Positions 44,875-53,926 of a stretch of DNA of 64,000 bases are shown here, in pieces. The number at the start of each line of letters is the position of its first letter. Position 1 is the stretch's first letter. The DNA is from Pseudanabaena sp. ABRG5-3 (lineage in GTDB: Bacteria; Cyanobacteriota; Cyanobacteriia; Pseudanabaenales; Pseudanabaenaceae), in assembly GCF_003967015.1 (NCBI RefSeq), contig NZ_AP017560.1:3222048-3286047 (forward strand). Direction: 5' to 3'. The notes under the pieces are model-generated. The model saw only the letters and a list, made by a program, of their open reading frames with translations, searched no databases and had not been told where the DNA came from. The position numbers and the translations under genes are program-made.

Positions 44875-46464
44875 GTGATCAAAAAATTTCTACTGAGTGC
44901 GTTGCTAGTCTTGTGGTTAGTGAGTTTCCCCTTTACAGGTCAGACTTGGGCGCAAGCAACCACTTCTCCTTCTCCTACAGCTAGCCCCACGGAAACCACT
45001 TCTCCTACAGCTACTGCTTCTCCTAGCCCTACGGCTACTGCTTCTCCTAGCGCTTCTCCTTCCCCCAATGCAGCCCCAGCAGGTGATGTTGTCACTTTAA
45101 GCAAGGAGCAAAAAGAAGCGCTTGATAAGCTTTTAGCTCCTGCTCCTCCTGCTTCACCAATAAATTCAGGTGACACAGCATTTATGTTGGTTGCGGCTGC
45201 CCTTGTATTGCTGATGACTCCAGGGCTAGCATTTTTCTATGGCGGCTTAGTCCGTACCCGCAACGTACTAAACACGATGATGATGAGCTTACTGCTCATG
45301 GCTGTAGTCGGTGTCACTTGGGTACTCTGGGGATATAGCCTCGCCTTTGATGTAACTGCTGAAGTAGCTAAGGGTACTTTTGGGCAGGGAATAGAAAAGT
45401 TTATTGGCGGACTTGATTGGGTATTTCTCAATGGAGTCAAGTTTGATGCACCTGATCCTGTTGGCTATGCAGGCACAATTCCCCATGCAGTGTTTATGGT
45501 TTACCAGATGATGTTTGCGATCATCACACCAGCTCTGATTTCTGGGGCGATCGTCGAGCGCATGAGCTTCAAAGCTTATTTCTGGTTTATTTTACTTTGG
45601 TCTAGCTTGGTTTATGCTCCCCTTGCCCATATGGTATGGGGAAGAGGATTCTTGCAAGAACTCGGAGCTTTAGACTTTGCTGGTGGAACAGTTGTTCATA
45701 TCAGTTCGGGTGTTGCTGCTGTAGTAGCTGTTTTGGTGGTTGGCTCTCGTAAAGACTTTGCAACTAGACCACATACTCCACACAACGTGCCATACGTTCT
45801 TTTAGGAATTGGGCTTCTGTGGTTTGGATGGTTTGGCTTTAATGCTGGTAGCGCTCTGGCGGCTGGACCACTTGCGGCCGTTGCATTTGTGGCAACTACT
45901 GTCTCCACTTCAGCTGGTGGTCTTACATGGCTATTAGTTGAATGGGTATTACGTGGTAAGCCAACTGCTGTCGGTATTGCTAGTGGATTTTTAGCTGGAT
46001 TAGTTGGAATTACACCTGCGGCAGGTTTTGTAACTCCCATTGGTGCAATTTTAATTGGCTCAATTACATCTGTGTGCTGTTTCATTGCTGTGAGTTTGCG
46101 TGCAAAATTCAAGTTTGATGATTCCCTTGATACTTTCTCTGTGCATGGTGTTGGTGGAACTGTTGGAGCAATGTTAACGGGTGTATTTGCAACAAAAGCT
46201 GCTTTTGGCGGAGAAGCTAGTCTTGGACTTTTAGATGGCAATCCTGGTCTAATTTGGAAGCAATTTGAAGGTGTTGCTGTTACCTATGTGTTTGCAGCGA
46301 TCGCCACATTTATTATTCTTCAAGTCTTAAAACTATTTATGGACTTGAGAGTCGCACCTTCGATCGAAGAGCAGGGCATCGATTTGCCTGTGCATGGTGA
46401 AGAAGGTTATGGTAGCGACTTTGGTTCTGGCGTATTTGTTAGCTCAAAGTCCGCTGAAGGCTAA
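44875..46464 (+). CDS. amt: Ammonium transporter with Ser/Thr/Pro-rich N-terminal extension
   Basis: 529 residues from GTG 44875, which directly starts a signal peptide (IKKFLLSALLVLWLVSF) and has AAGGA about ten bases upstream; longer frames from 44791 or 44842 place a hydrophilic segment before the signal. After the signal comes a linker of SPSPTAS-type repeats (about 28-70) and a segment KEQKEALDKLL, then the 11-helix Amt core from about residue 100. The twin His are in TVVHISSG and FSVHGVGG. It conducts ammonium into the cell under nitrogen limitation. The next gene is a second amt. Confidence 0.93.
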   Translation: MIKKFLLSALLVLWLVSFPFTGQTWAQATTSPSPTASPTETTSPTATASPSPTATASPSASPSPNAAPAGDVVTLSKEQKEALDKLLAPAPPASPINSGDTAFMLVAAALVLLMTPGLAFFYGGLVRTRNVLNTMMMSLLLMAVVGVTWVLWGYSLAFDVTAEVAKGTFGQGIEKFIGGLDWVFLNGVKFDAPDPVGYAGTIPHAVFMVYQMMFAIITPALISGAIVERMSFKAYFWFILLWSSLVYAPLAHMVWGRGFLQELGALDFAGGTVVHISSGVAAVVAVLVVGSRKDFATRPHTPHNVPYVLLGIGLLWFGWFGFNAGSALAAGPLAAVAFVATTVSTSAGGLTWLLVEWVLRGKPTAVGIASGFLAGLVGITPAAGFVTPIGAILIGSITSVCCFIAVSLRAKFKFDDSLDTFSVHGVGGTVGAMLTGVFATKAAFGGEASLGLLDGNPGLIWKQFEGVAVTYVFAAIATFIILQVLKLFMDLRVAPSIEEQGIDLPVHGEEGYGSDFGSGVFVSSKSAEG

Positions 46465-46491
46465 GATTTTTCCTAAAAATAATCTCATAAA

Positions 46492-46526
46492 CATTAACGG
46501 GAAGCTCTACGAGCTTCCCGTTAATG
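46492..46526 (+). terminator. Hairpin after amt copy 1
   Basis: Perfect 16-base arms CATTAACGGGAAGCTC with loop TAC, 27 bp after the stop codon. Confidence 0.78.
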
Positions 46527-46633
46527 CAAAAAGGATAGAAGATCCATCAGGTAACATACGATTTCTTCTATGCTTTCCATAGTTTTTTTTCGTTGCTATT
46601 TTTGGCTTGGAAATAATTGTTAGAGTCCAAAAT

Positions 46634-46647
46634 GTATGTGTTTATAC
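46634..46647 (+). promoter_or_regulatory. NtcA binding site upstream of amt copy 2
   Basis: GTATGTGTTTATAC is an exact GTA-N8-TAC box, 97 bp before the start codon. A weak -10-like TGTCAT lies 23 bp downstream. Confidence 0.72.
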
Positions 46648-46744
46648 AAAGTATACATACTTGAATCTGGTGTCATGAAAGTAATTAATCTTTGCATTCT
46701 TTTTATTTGCATCGGTACATTACTTCGCTGAGGAGAGTTTTAGG

Positions 46745-48247
46745 GTGTTGGTTTATAAAACAAATCAAAAAAGGGGACTTAAAAGTTCAGTCAATTGGAC
46801 TGCTTGTATTCCCCTTGCAGCAATTATCGGTGTTTTTTGGGTGTATGCAGCTACGGCTCAAACTGCTACACCTACTCCTGAGCCTTTAACTGCTGAGAAA
46901 GTTAAAGAAAGTGTCGATGCTCTCAAAGTTGGATTGGATACTCTTTGGGTTGTAGTTGCAGCTTTCCTCGTTTTTTTTATGAATGCTGGTTTTGCTTTGG
47001 TTGAATCTGGATTTTGTCGTCGCAAAAATACGGTTAACATCCTCACCAAAAATTTAATTGTATTTGCGATCGCTACCATTGCTTACTGGGCAGTTGGTTT
47101 CGGCTTTATGTATGGTGACAGTGGTGGCAATCTCTTTATTGGGCTGAAAGGATTTTTCTTAAGTGGTGCTGACAATAGCCCTGCAACTCTTGATGCTTAT
47201 AAAGGTGATTTCCCTGGACTTAACTGGACAGGTGTACCACTAGAAGCGAAGTTTTTATTCCAGTTAGTGTTTGCCGCAACTGCGGCAACTATTGTCTCAG
47301 GTGCAGTAGCTGAGCGAATTAAGTTCCTTGCCTTCATGCTCTTTAGCTTTATTTTAGTTGCTGTGTCCTATCCCATCACAGGACATTGGATTTGGGGCGG
47401 AGGATGGCTATCCAAAGTTGGTTTTTATGATTTTGCTGGTTCGACAGTAGTTCATTCATCTGGCGGCTGGGCAGCACTTATTGGTGCTGCATTACTTGGC
47501 TCACGTTTTGGCAGATATGGTGAAGATGGCAAAAACCGTGCTATCCCTGGTCATAGTATGAGTCTGGCAACTCTAGGCTGTTTAATTCTTTGGTTAGGGT
47601 GGTTTGGGTTTAACCCCGGTTCAACTATGACGGCTGATGGTCGCTTAATTGCCCATATTGCATTGACTACAAATATGGGTGCTTCCGCAGGTGGAATTGC
47701 GGCAACAATTGTAGCTTGGTTATATCTTGGCAAGCCTGACTTATCTATGATCGTTAACGGTATTTTGGCTGGATTAGTCTCGGTAACTGCTCCTTGTGCT
47801 TGGATTACTTTACCTAGTGCGATCATTATTGGTGCGATCGGTGGAACTATCGTTGTGTTTGCAGTTGGATTCTTCGACAAGCTTAAGATTGATGATCCTG
47901 TAGGTGCGACTTCAGTTCACTTAGTTTGCGGTATCTGGGGAACTATCTCGGTCGGACTATTTGCAGTTGGTCAAAAAACAGATATTGGCGGCGGTTACAT
48001 TCTCCAAGCGGGGGCAGGTCCCAAAGCTGGCTTATTCTTCGGTGGTGGCTTTGATCAACTCCTATATCAGCTACTAGGAGTCGTCTCTGTTGGTGGTTTT
48101 ACCGTTGCATTTAGTTTCATTGCTTGGTATGTAATTTCCTTGATTACAGGTGGAATTCGGGTTGAAACAGAAGAAGAATTCAAGGGACTTGATATATCTG
48201 AACATGGCATGGAAGCTTATTCTGGTTTTGTAAAAGAAAGCGAATAA
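46745..48247 (+). CDS. amt: Ammonium transporter, second copy
   Basis: 500 residues from GTG 46745, with GAGGAG eight bases upstream. A first hydrophobic segment (CIPLAAIIGVFWVYAATA) is probably a signal peptide, then TPTPEPLTAEKVKESVDAL and the Amt core beginning LDTLWVVVAAFLVFFMNAGF. Twin His are in TVVHSSGG and TSVHLVCG. Its core is clearly different from the first copy, so the pair is not a recent duplication. Both genes have their own NtcA box and terminator and are therefore separate transcription units. Confidence 0.95.
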   Translation: MLVYKTNQKRGLKSSVNWTACIPLAAIIGVFWVYAATAQTATPTPEPLTAEKVKESVDALKVGLDTLWVVVAAFLVFFMNAGFALVESGFCRRKNTVNILTKNLIVFAIATIAYWAVGFGFMYGDSGGNLFIGLKGFFLSGADNSPATLDAYKGDFPGLNWTGVPLEAKFLFQLVFAATAATIVSGAVAERIKFLAFMLFSFILVAVSYPITGHWIWGGGWLSKVGFYDFAGSTVVHSSGGWAALIGAALLGSRFGRYGEDGKNRAIPGHSMSLATLGCLILWLGWFGFNPGSTMTADGRLIAHIALTTNMGASAGGIAATIVAWLYLGKPDLSMIVNGILAGLVSVTAPCAWITLPSAIIIGAIGGTIVVFAVGFFDKLKIDDPVGATSVHLVCGIWGTISVGLFAVGQKTDIGGGYILQAGAGPKAGLFFGGGFDQLLYQLLGVVSVGGFTVAFSFIAWYVISLITGGIRVETEEEFKGLDISEHGMEAYSGFVKESE

Positions 48248-48264
48248 TTTTTTCTAAGATATCG

Positions 48265-48303
48265 AAATTTTGATGGTGCGCCGAATCCGCACCATCAAAA
48301 TTT
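48265..48303 (+). terminator. Hairpin after amt copy 2
   Basis: 16-base perfect arms AAATTTTGATGGTGCG with a seven-base loop, 18 bp after the stop codon. Confidence 0.78.
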
Positions 48304-48353
48304 TAGTTCTTCATTAAATTGCAGAATCCTAAAGGCGATCGCCTTTATCTTTA

Positions 48354-48498
48354 ACGCGAGTTCGGGATAATTTGAAACGGGCTTTGAGAGAGGGTTTGCT
48401 AAGCAAACCCTCTCTCAAAGCCCAAAAGTAAAAGCCTTGCATAGCAAGGCTTTTACTTTTGGGCTTTTAAAATTTGGCAACTTAACCCGAACTGACGT
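48354..48498. mobile_element. Miniature element family A, copy 3 (145 bp)
   Basis: Ends ACGCGAGTTCGGGATAA and TTAACCCGAACTGACGT, same two internal hairpins as copy 2. The 8-bp direct repeat TATCTTTA flanks it (48346-48353 and 48499-48506). It lies between amt copy 2 and sir. Confidence 0.86.
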
Positions 48499-48613
48499 TA
48501 TCTTTAGAGACTTGGATTTCTTTTTGTAAAGTTCATCCGAATTCCGATAGGATTATCGGGGTATAATTGTGGGGCAAAGAAATTAAAAATTTATCAGTTT
48601 CGATAGTTGAACC

Positions 48614-50539
48614 ATGACAAACAATCTGATCAATGCTGGAAAAGTATCTAAGGTTGAAGTCCTTAAACAAAAAAGTGACTTTTTGCGGGGACCAATCAAT
48701 ACAGAGTTAAATGATGGCAACCCGTTTTTCAGTCAGGATGGCATTCAGATCCTTAAATTTCATGGTTCTTATCAACAAAAAGATCGGGATTTAGAAAAAG
48801 CAAAGGCAAAAGGTGAAGAAGCCCAATACAGCATGATGTTGCGGACTCGTAGCCCTGGGGGATTGATCCCTTGGCAGTTGTATGTCGCTTTGGATAAATT
48901 AAGCGATCGCTATGGCAATCACACTTTACGCGCCACGACTAGACAGGGCTTTCAGCTTCACGGCATTCTCAAGGAAAATCTCAAGGCAGTGATCGTTGAT
49001 ATCACTAAAAATATGGGATCGACCGTGGGTGCTTGCGGCGACATTAATCGTAACGTGATGGCTCCACCTGCCCCATTTAAAAATAAGCCTGAATATGACT
49101 ATGCGCGGGAATATGCAGTTAAACTTGCCGACCTTCTAGCACCACAGGCCGGAGCCTACTACGATATTTGGCTTGATGGTGAAGTTGCGGTAACAGCATC
49201 GGAAGCTCCTGATGTCACTGAAGCAAGAAAGCGTCAAGGTGCAGGAACCGCAAAAACCAACATCAGTGATATTGAGCCAATCTATGGCACACAGTATTTA
49301 CCCCGCAAATTTAAAATTGCGATCGCCGTTGCTGGTGATAACTCCGTTGATCTCTATACCAATGATTTGTCATTAGTCGTGATTACCAATGCGGCTAATG
49401 AGTTAGAAGGATTTAATGTTTATGTTGGTGGTGGTTTAGGTCGCGCCCATAATAATGATGCGACGATTGTACGTATTGCTGACAGTATTGGTTTTGTCCC
49501 TGTTGCCCAAGTTTACGATCTGGTGAAGGCGATTGTTGCTTTGCAACGTGACTATGGCGATCGCCACAACCGTCGTCACTCCCGCTTCAAATATATTTTG
49601 GAAGAATGGGGCGTTGAGAAATTCAAGCAAGTTTTGTTGGAGTATTATCCAACAAAACTTGCAGATCCCCGTGAATTGCCTCCTTTCAAATATCAGGATT
49701 ATCTCGGTTGGCATGAGCAGGGTGATGGCAAGTATTTTGTTGGTGTCTCCATTGAGAGTGGTCGCGTACTCGATCACGAAGGCTTGCAACTAAAAACTGC
49801 CTTGCGCGAAATTAGCGAAAAATTCCACCATGATTTTGTCTTGACCCCTAATCAGAATTTACTGATTACCGAAATTGCTGCCGATGAAAAAGAAGAGATC
49901 CAGAAAATCCTCGATCGCTGCGGTATTTTAGCGCCTGACCAGATCGATACCTTGGTGCGTTACTCGATGGCTTGTCCTGCATTCCCAACTTGTGGATTAG
50001 CGATCGCAGAGTCAGAACGTGCGTTACCTGATATTTTGGCAAGAATTCGCAAATTGTTAGTGCGTTTAGGTTTGGAAGATGAAACCTTTGTCACACGCAT
50101 CACAGGTTGTCCCAATGGTTGCGCCCGTCCCTACATGGCAGAGCTTGCCTTTGTTGGTAGTGCTGTGGATGAATATCAGGTTTGGCTAGGTGGTAGTTTT
50201 AATTCCACTCGTTTAGCTCAGCCCTATGTGCAGCGTCTCCATATTAATAATCTAGAGAAAGGTTTAGAACCTCTTTTCTTCTATTTCAAGAAGGATCGCG
50301 TAGAAGATGAAAGCTTTGGTGATTTTTGCGATCGCAAAGGCATCGAGGATCTTCGCCAATTTGCAGAAACCTATGTATCGGAACTGCCCGAAGAAAAAGC
50401 CAAAGGTAAGCGCCGCGATGTTCGCCATCGTGTCACTCTTTCTGCTAAGTCCTTTGAGCTTCTCAAAAAAGCAGTCGAAGAGCAAGGTTCATCGATGAAG
50501 GATATTGTGGAAGCGGCTCTGGAGAAATATTTGGCTTAA
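48614..50539 (+). CDS. sir: Ferredoxin-dependent sulfite reductase
   Basis: 641 residues. Reduces sulfite to sulfide with six electrons from ferredoxin in sulfate assimilation, using siroheme and a 4Fe-4S cluster. Siroheme-binding Arg residues lie in LRATTRQGFQLHG; cluster Cys are in MACPAFPTCGLA and GCPNGCARPY. Nitrite reductase is excluded by overall length and the start typical of Sir. After the usual end, the last 40 residues (RRDVRHRVTLSAKSFELLKK ...) look like a ribbon-helix-helix-type extension. Siroheme supply is linked to cobA elsewhere in the window. Confidence 0.94.
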   Translation: MTNNLINAGKVSKVEVLKQKSDFLRGPINTELNDGNPFFSQDGIQILKFHGSYQQKDRDLEKAKAKGEEAQYSMMLRTRSPGGLIPWQLYVALDKLSDRYGNHTLRATTRQGFQLHGILKENLKAVIVDITKNMGSTVGACGDINRNVMAPPAPFKNKPEYDYAREYAVKLADLLAPQAGAYYDIWLDGEVAVTASEAPDVTEARKRQGAGTAKTNISDIEPIYGTQYLPRKFKIAIAVAGDNSVDLYTNDLSLVVITNAANELEGFNVYVGGGLGRAHNNDATIVRIADSIGFVPVAQVYDLVKAIVALQRDYGDRHNRRHSRFKYILEEWGVEKFKQVLLEYYPTKLADPRELPPFKYQDYLGWHEQGDGKYFVGVSIESGRVLDHEGLQLKTALREISEKFHHDFVLTPNQNLLITEIAADEKEEIQKILDRCGILAPDQIDTLVRYSMACPAFPTCGLAIAESERALPDILARIRKLLVRLGLEDETFVTRITGCPNGCARPYMAELAFVGSAVDEYQVWLGGSFNSTRLAQPYVQRLHINNLEKGLEPLFFYFKKDRVEDESFGDFCDRKGIEDLRQFAETYVSELPEEKAKGKRRDVRHRVTLSAKSFELLKKAVEEQGSSMKDIVEAALEKYLA

Positions 50540-50634
50540 GGTGTAGTTGCTGATTGTAATACTAGCAAAGCGATCGCCTTTCTCATCTGAGCTAAGGCTC
50601 TTGCGGATAAAAAATGTCCTACCAAAGTTATCTA

Positions 50635-50678
50635 GCTTCGACTTCGCTCAGCTAAAGTTGGCTGAGCGAAGTCGAAGC
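50635..50678. repeat. Hairpin with GCTTCGACTTCGCTCAGC arms
   Basis: Perfect 18-base arms around TAAAGTTG in the 193-bp gap between sir and the convergent Uma2 gene. This palindrome type is widespread in cyanobacterial genomes. Confidence 0.75.
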
Positions 50679-50732
50679 CATAGGTACTTTAATTAATAGC
50701 AAGTCCCTAACTAAAAGCGCGATCACCTGAGT

Positions 50733-51386
50733 TCAGTTTAATTGCTGCGAAAACCAGATCGCCGCTTCTGTATTAGTTTTTGTGTCTAGCATTGCCATTG
50801 TTTTTTCTAGCAAGGCGATCGCTAGATTCGGTAATACTTGAGAGATTTCGCATTGCTGATAGACACTTGATTCATCTAATCGAAATGCAAAAATACGTGC
50901 TGCCATTACATCAATTACCCAATATTCTCCAATTCCCAAACTTGCATAAAGGCGCTTCTTTTCGTCTAAATCGATCGCCAAAGTCGTGTCTGCAATCTCA
51001 CCAACTAAATCGGGTGATCGCCATTGGTCGAGATTAATAAACCGTGATTCTCCTGCTTTCCAAGTGGGAATATTTTCACCAACATACACGACAATATCAG
51101 GTGCAACTGCTCGAATTCCTTTTTTTTCCATCTGACAGCCGCCAAAGGTACTTAATTTGCGATCGGGAAATTTGGCGGCCAAAATATACAAAACAAATGC
51201 AAATAAATCGCCAAATTTAGAATGATTAATACCTTCTGCGCCCATTTCTACCCACAAATGATTATTTTCAAAAAATAACTTACAGCGATCGCTATTCTTA
51301 TCATCGCGTAGTGCTTCATAGTCTTCCCAATTTGCTTCTTGCCACGTTTGTTGCAGTTGTCGATTGGGTTTGGTTGCTACAATCAT
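50733..51386 (-). CDS. Uma2 family (DUF820) endonuclease-like protein
   Basis: 217 residues from ATG 51386, with AAGGAG ten bases upstream; a longer start at 51407 is possible. PD-(D/E)XK-like Uma2 fold: HSKFGDLFAFVLYI, VAPDIVVYVGE (catalytic Asp), SPDLVGEIADTT with the E-x-x-D/T pattern, and DEKKRLYASLGIGEYWVID. These proteins are multicopy in cyanobacteria; their biological role is unknown. A degraded relative lies just upstream. Confidence 0.88.
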   Translation of the reverse strand: MIVATKPNRQLQQTWQEANWEDYEALRDDKNSDRCKLFFENNHLWVEMGAEGINHSKFGDLFAFVLYILAAKFPDRKLSTFGGCQMEKKGIRAVAPDIVVYVGENIPTWKAGESRFINLDQWRSPDLVGEIADTTLAIDLDEKKRLYASLGIGEYWVIDVMAARIFAFRLDESSVYQQCEISQVLPNLAIALLEKTMAMLDTKTNTEAAIWFSQQLN

Positions 51387-51471
51387 TTTTTTGATGCTCC
51401 TTATCAAACTAAGTTTGGATATATTGACACAGTTCTAGAAAAGCTCATTCCAAGCGAAAATAACTTCTCCA

Positions 51472-51570
51472 TTAATTAATTAATTCGAGGCGATCGCTTG
51501 GCTGTAATATCCCTAGTTCGATGATCTGGTGGTATTCGGCGATCGTAAAGTGCTTGGTTTGACCTAGCAT
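51472..51570 (-). pseudogene. Remnant of a second Uma2 gene
   Basis: The minus strand from ATG 51570 reads MLGQTKHFTIAEYHQIIELG followed by ILQPSDRLELIN and a stop codon. This is the normal beginning of a Uma2 protein (F-T-x-x-E-Y ... DR-x-ELI-N-G), cut right where GEI would follow. The frame is open back to ATG 51636. Only about 32 of some 190 codons remain. The intact Uma2 gene follows downstream. Confidence 0.65.
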
Positions 51571-51797
51571 GGAGCGCACCTCTTTGTTTTGTATCAGCCT
51601 TCTCAATTTAAAATATAGCGTTTTTTGATCAGCCATATCGATTTGTCAATACTGACCCAGATCCCCAACTTTTTTATGGCTGACAAAATCTATGAAAAGT
51701 CGGAGATCTCAATTTCTTACTTTTCCCCACAGCTTAGTCCAAATGCGGCGGAACCAATCAAAGATTTTCTGAAAGAGATTTTTGTGGTAATTCTTGA

Positions 51798-53672
51798 CTA
51801 TGTGACAAAGCCTAACTCTTCATATATTTGTCTTGCAGAGTTCAAAGCATCTATGGACTCTTTTCTGCGGTCGCTTTTTTTGAGGGAAATTCCTAAGTTG
51901 TAAAGAGAATCTGCCTCACTATGGCGATCTCCGATTTCTCTATAAGTTTCCAGAGCTTGATGCTGAGATTGAATCGATTGCTGGATCTGTCCTATAGAAG
52001 CATAAGCACTACCTAGATTCATAAGAGAGTTTGCCTTACCATGTCGATCACCAATTTCTCCACAAATTTCTAGTTGCTGCTGATAAAACTGAATTGCCTG
52101 ATGATGATGCCCCAGCGAAAAGTAAGCATTGCCTAGATTGCCGAGAGAATCCGCTTCACCATGTCGATTCCCGATTTCTCTAGCAATTTCCAGAGATTGC
52201 TGATGAAACTGAATAGCTTGCTGGTACTGTCCTAATGATCTGTAAGCATCGCCTAGATTGTTTAAAGTATTTCCTTCACCATTATGATCGTCGATTTTTC
52301 TAAAAATTTCTAGAGACTGTTGATAAAACTGAATAGCTTGCTGGTACTGTCCTAGGGATTTGTAAGCAACTCCTAGATTCATTAGAGCATTTGCTTTACC
52401 ATTGCGATCACCAATTTCTTTACAAATTTCCAGAGACTGCTGATAAAACTGAATAGCTTGCTGGTACTGTCCTATTGAACCGTAAGCATTCCCTAAACTG
52501 TTGAGAGAATTTGCTTCACCGTTGCGATCTCCGATTTCTCTATCAATTTCTAGAGATTGCTGATGAAAATTAATCGCTTGCTGGTACTGTCCTAGAGAAA
52601 AGTATGCGTTGCCTAGATTACCCAGAGAATTTGCTTCACCATTGCGATCTCCAATTTCTCTTTTAATTTCCAGAGACTGCTGATGAAAATTAATCGCTTG
52701 CTGGTACTGTCCTAGTGAACGGTAAACAACCCCTAGATTGCCAAGAGAATCTGCTTCACCATTGCGATCTCCAATTTCTCTATCAATTTCCAGAGACTGC
52801 TGATGAAAATTAATCGCTTGCTGGTACTGTCCTAGTGAAAAGTAAGCATTGCCTAGATTGCCAAGAGAATTTGCTTCACCATTGCGATCGACTATTTTTC
52901 TAGATATTTCCAATGCTTGCTGATAAAATTCAATGGCTCGATTAAACTCACTCAAACTATAGTAAGCATTTCCTAATTCAATTAAAATATTGATCTGACT
53001 GGTAGCATTGCGATTAGATTCTGGATCAGAGCCAGAGGGTTTAGCTTCCATTAAGAGACGATGCAATAGATCAATGCGTTCTTGCTTTTCAGGTTTGATA
53101 TAACTGCCACGAACACGACCTGAATCAAATATTTTTGCTTCTGCCAACTCCCTTGCTTCCTGCGTAGTTTGAAACTTAAACACCCCCGATCGCCATGCCC
53201 AAAAATCCCCTGCAAACTGAGCAAACCGAGTAATCGCATAGTCAGGCAACACAAACAGCACAGGATACGGCACATACTTGATATAGGCATCCCGCACAAA
53301 ATTGAGATCCACCAAAAATTTAGGATAGTCACCCACTACCCCGATCGCATTTTCCAAACCCCGCAACACCAAAATTAACTTCTTCCCCTCCTGTCGCGGC
53401 AACACCGCCAAACGCTGCCTCAACTCATCCAACAAATAGCGCAACTCAGGATCATTAAACTCCCAATCCACAATCTGCAACTCCGCCCACTCAGGATCAG
53501 CCGCAATCTCCTCATTCAGCGCCGCCACCAACGCCACCCCATCCTGCCAAAAATTACATTCCGCAAGAGCAACCGTAAACCCATCCGACAAATCCAACAA
53601 AGACAACAATTCCTGAATCTCTTGACGATTCACCACCGCAAAATCAGGCTTATCTGTAGTTTCACTATCCAT
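51798..53672 (-). CDS. TPR protein with degenerate NTPase-like N-terminus
   Basis: 624 residues. Residues 1-195 resemble a STAND-type NTPase core that lacks a Walker A (ALAECNFWQDG stands at its place) but keeps a Walker B-like KKLILVLRGLENA and PVLFVLPDYAITRFA. Residues 225-620 are ten TPR units of 40 residues with nearly identical wording (NSLGNLGNAYFSLGQYQQAI, EIGDRNGEA), encoded by 120-bp DNA repeats. The AAA ATPase gene upstream on the same strand (gap 254 bp) probably supplies the missing ATPase. The set may be a split sensor-type NTPase; this is inference. Confidence 0.82.
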   Translation of the reverse strand: MDSETTDKPDFAVVNRQEIQELLSLLDLSDGFTVALAECNFWQDGVALVAALNEEIAADPEWAELQIVDWEFNDPELRYLLDELRQRLAVLPRQEGKKLILVLRGLENAIGVVGDYPKFLVDLNFVRDAYIKYVPYPVLFVLPDYAITRFAQFAGDFWAWRSGVFKFQTTQEARELAEAKIFDSGRVRGSYIKPEKQERIDLLHRLLMEAKPSGSDPESNRNATSQINILIELGNAYYSLSEFNRAIEFYQQALEISRKIVDRNGEANSLGNLGNAYFSLGQYQQAINFHQQSLEIDREIGDRNGEADSLGNLGVVYRSLGQYQQAINFHQQSLEIKREIGDRNGEANSLGNLGNAYFSLGQYQQAINFHQQSLEIDREIGDRNGEANSLNSLGNAYGSIGQYQQAIQFYQQSLEICKEIGDRNGKANALMNLGVAYKSLGQYQQAIQFYQQSLEIFRKIDDHNGEGNTLNNLGDAYRSLGQYQQAIQFHQQSLEIAREIGNRHGEADSLGNLGNAYFSLGHHHQAIQFYQQQLEICGEIGDRHGKANSLMNLGSAYASIGQIQQSIQSQHQALETYREIGDRHSEADSLYNLGISLKKSDRRKESIDALNSARQIYEELGFVT

Positions 53673-53729
53673 TCTTTTCGACCATTGTGAAGGGTGCTAG
53701 GTTCTATCTACGTTTTGCTTTATCTAAGT

Positions 53730-53895
53730 CCCCTAAATCCCCCAATTCTGGGGACTTTGAAAGAATTTTATTTTCTTGTTCCCCCAGAATTGGGGGCTAG
53801 GGGGCAATTAATTGTTGTCTTGACTAGTTAAGATCCCCGACTTTTTTTGTGAATTTACAAATTGTCTTTGCTTGCTTAGAAAAAGTCGGGGATCT
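53730..53895. repeat. Two long inverted repeats between ATPase and TPR genes
   Basis: CCCCTAAATCCCCCAATTCT pairs with a copy at 53781-53803, and AGATCCCCGACTTTTT pairs with 53880-53895. A decayed version of the second pattern is at 51659-51700, beyond the other end of the TPR gene. Both motifs are common cyanobacterial intergenic repeats. Confidence 0.7.
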
Positions 53896-53926
53896 GTGCA
53901 TTTACAGGTTTCTTTTGATGACCTAA

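Noticed and set aside
46394-46582. 62-codon frame after amt copy 1
   Set aside because: It overlaps the end of amt and the terminator hairpin and has no ribosome binding site or family.
48614-50539. Reading of sir as nitrite reductase because it follows NtcA-controlled amt genes
   Set aside because: Length and N-terminal sequence are those of ferredoxin sulfite reductase, no NtcA box is seen directly upstream, and a miniature element separates it from amt.
51625-51903. Plus-strand 92-codon frame
   Set aside because: It overlaps the end of the TPR gene and a repeat; no conserved pattern.
51800-53000. Regular repeats suggestive of a CRISPR array
   Set aside because: The 120-bp units are fully coding (TPR) with no unique spacers.
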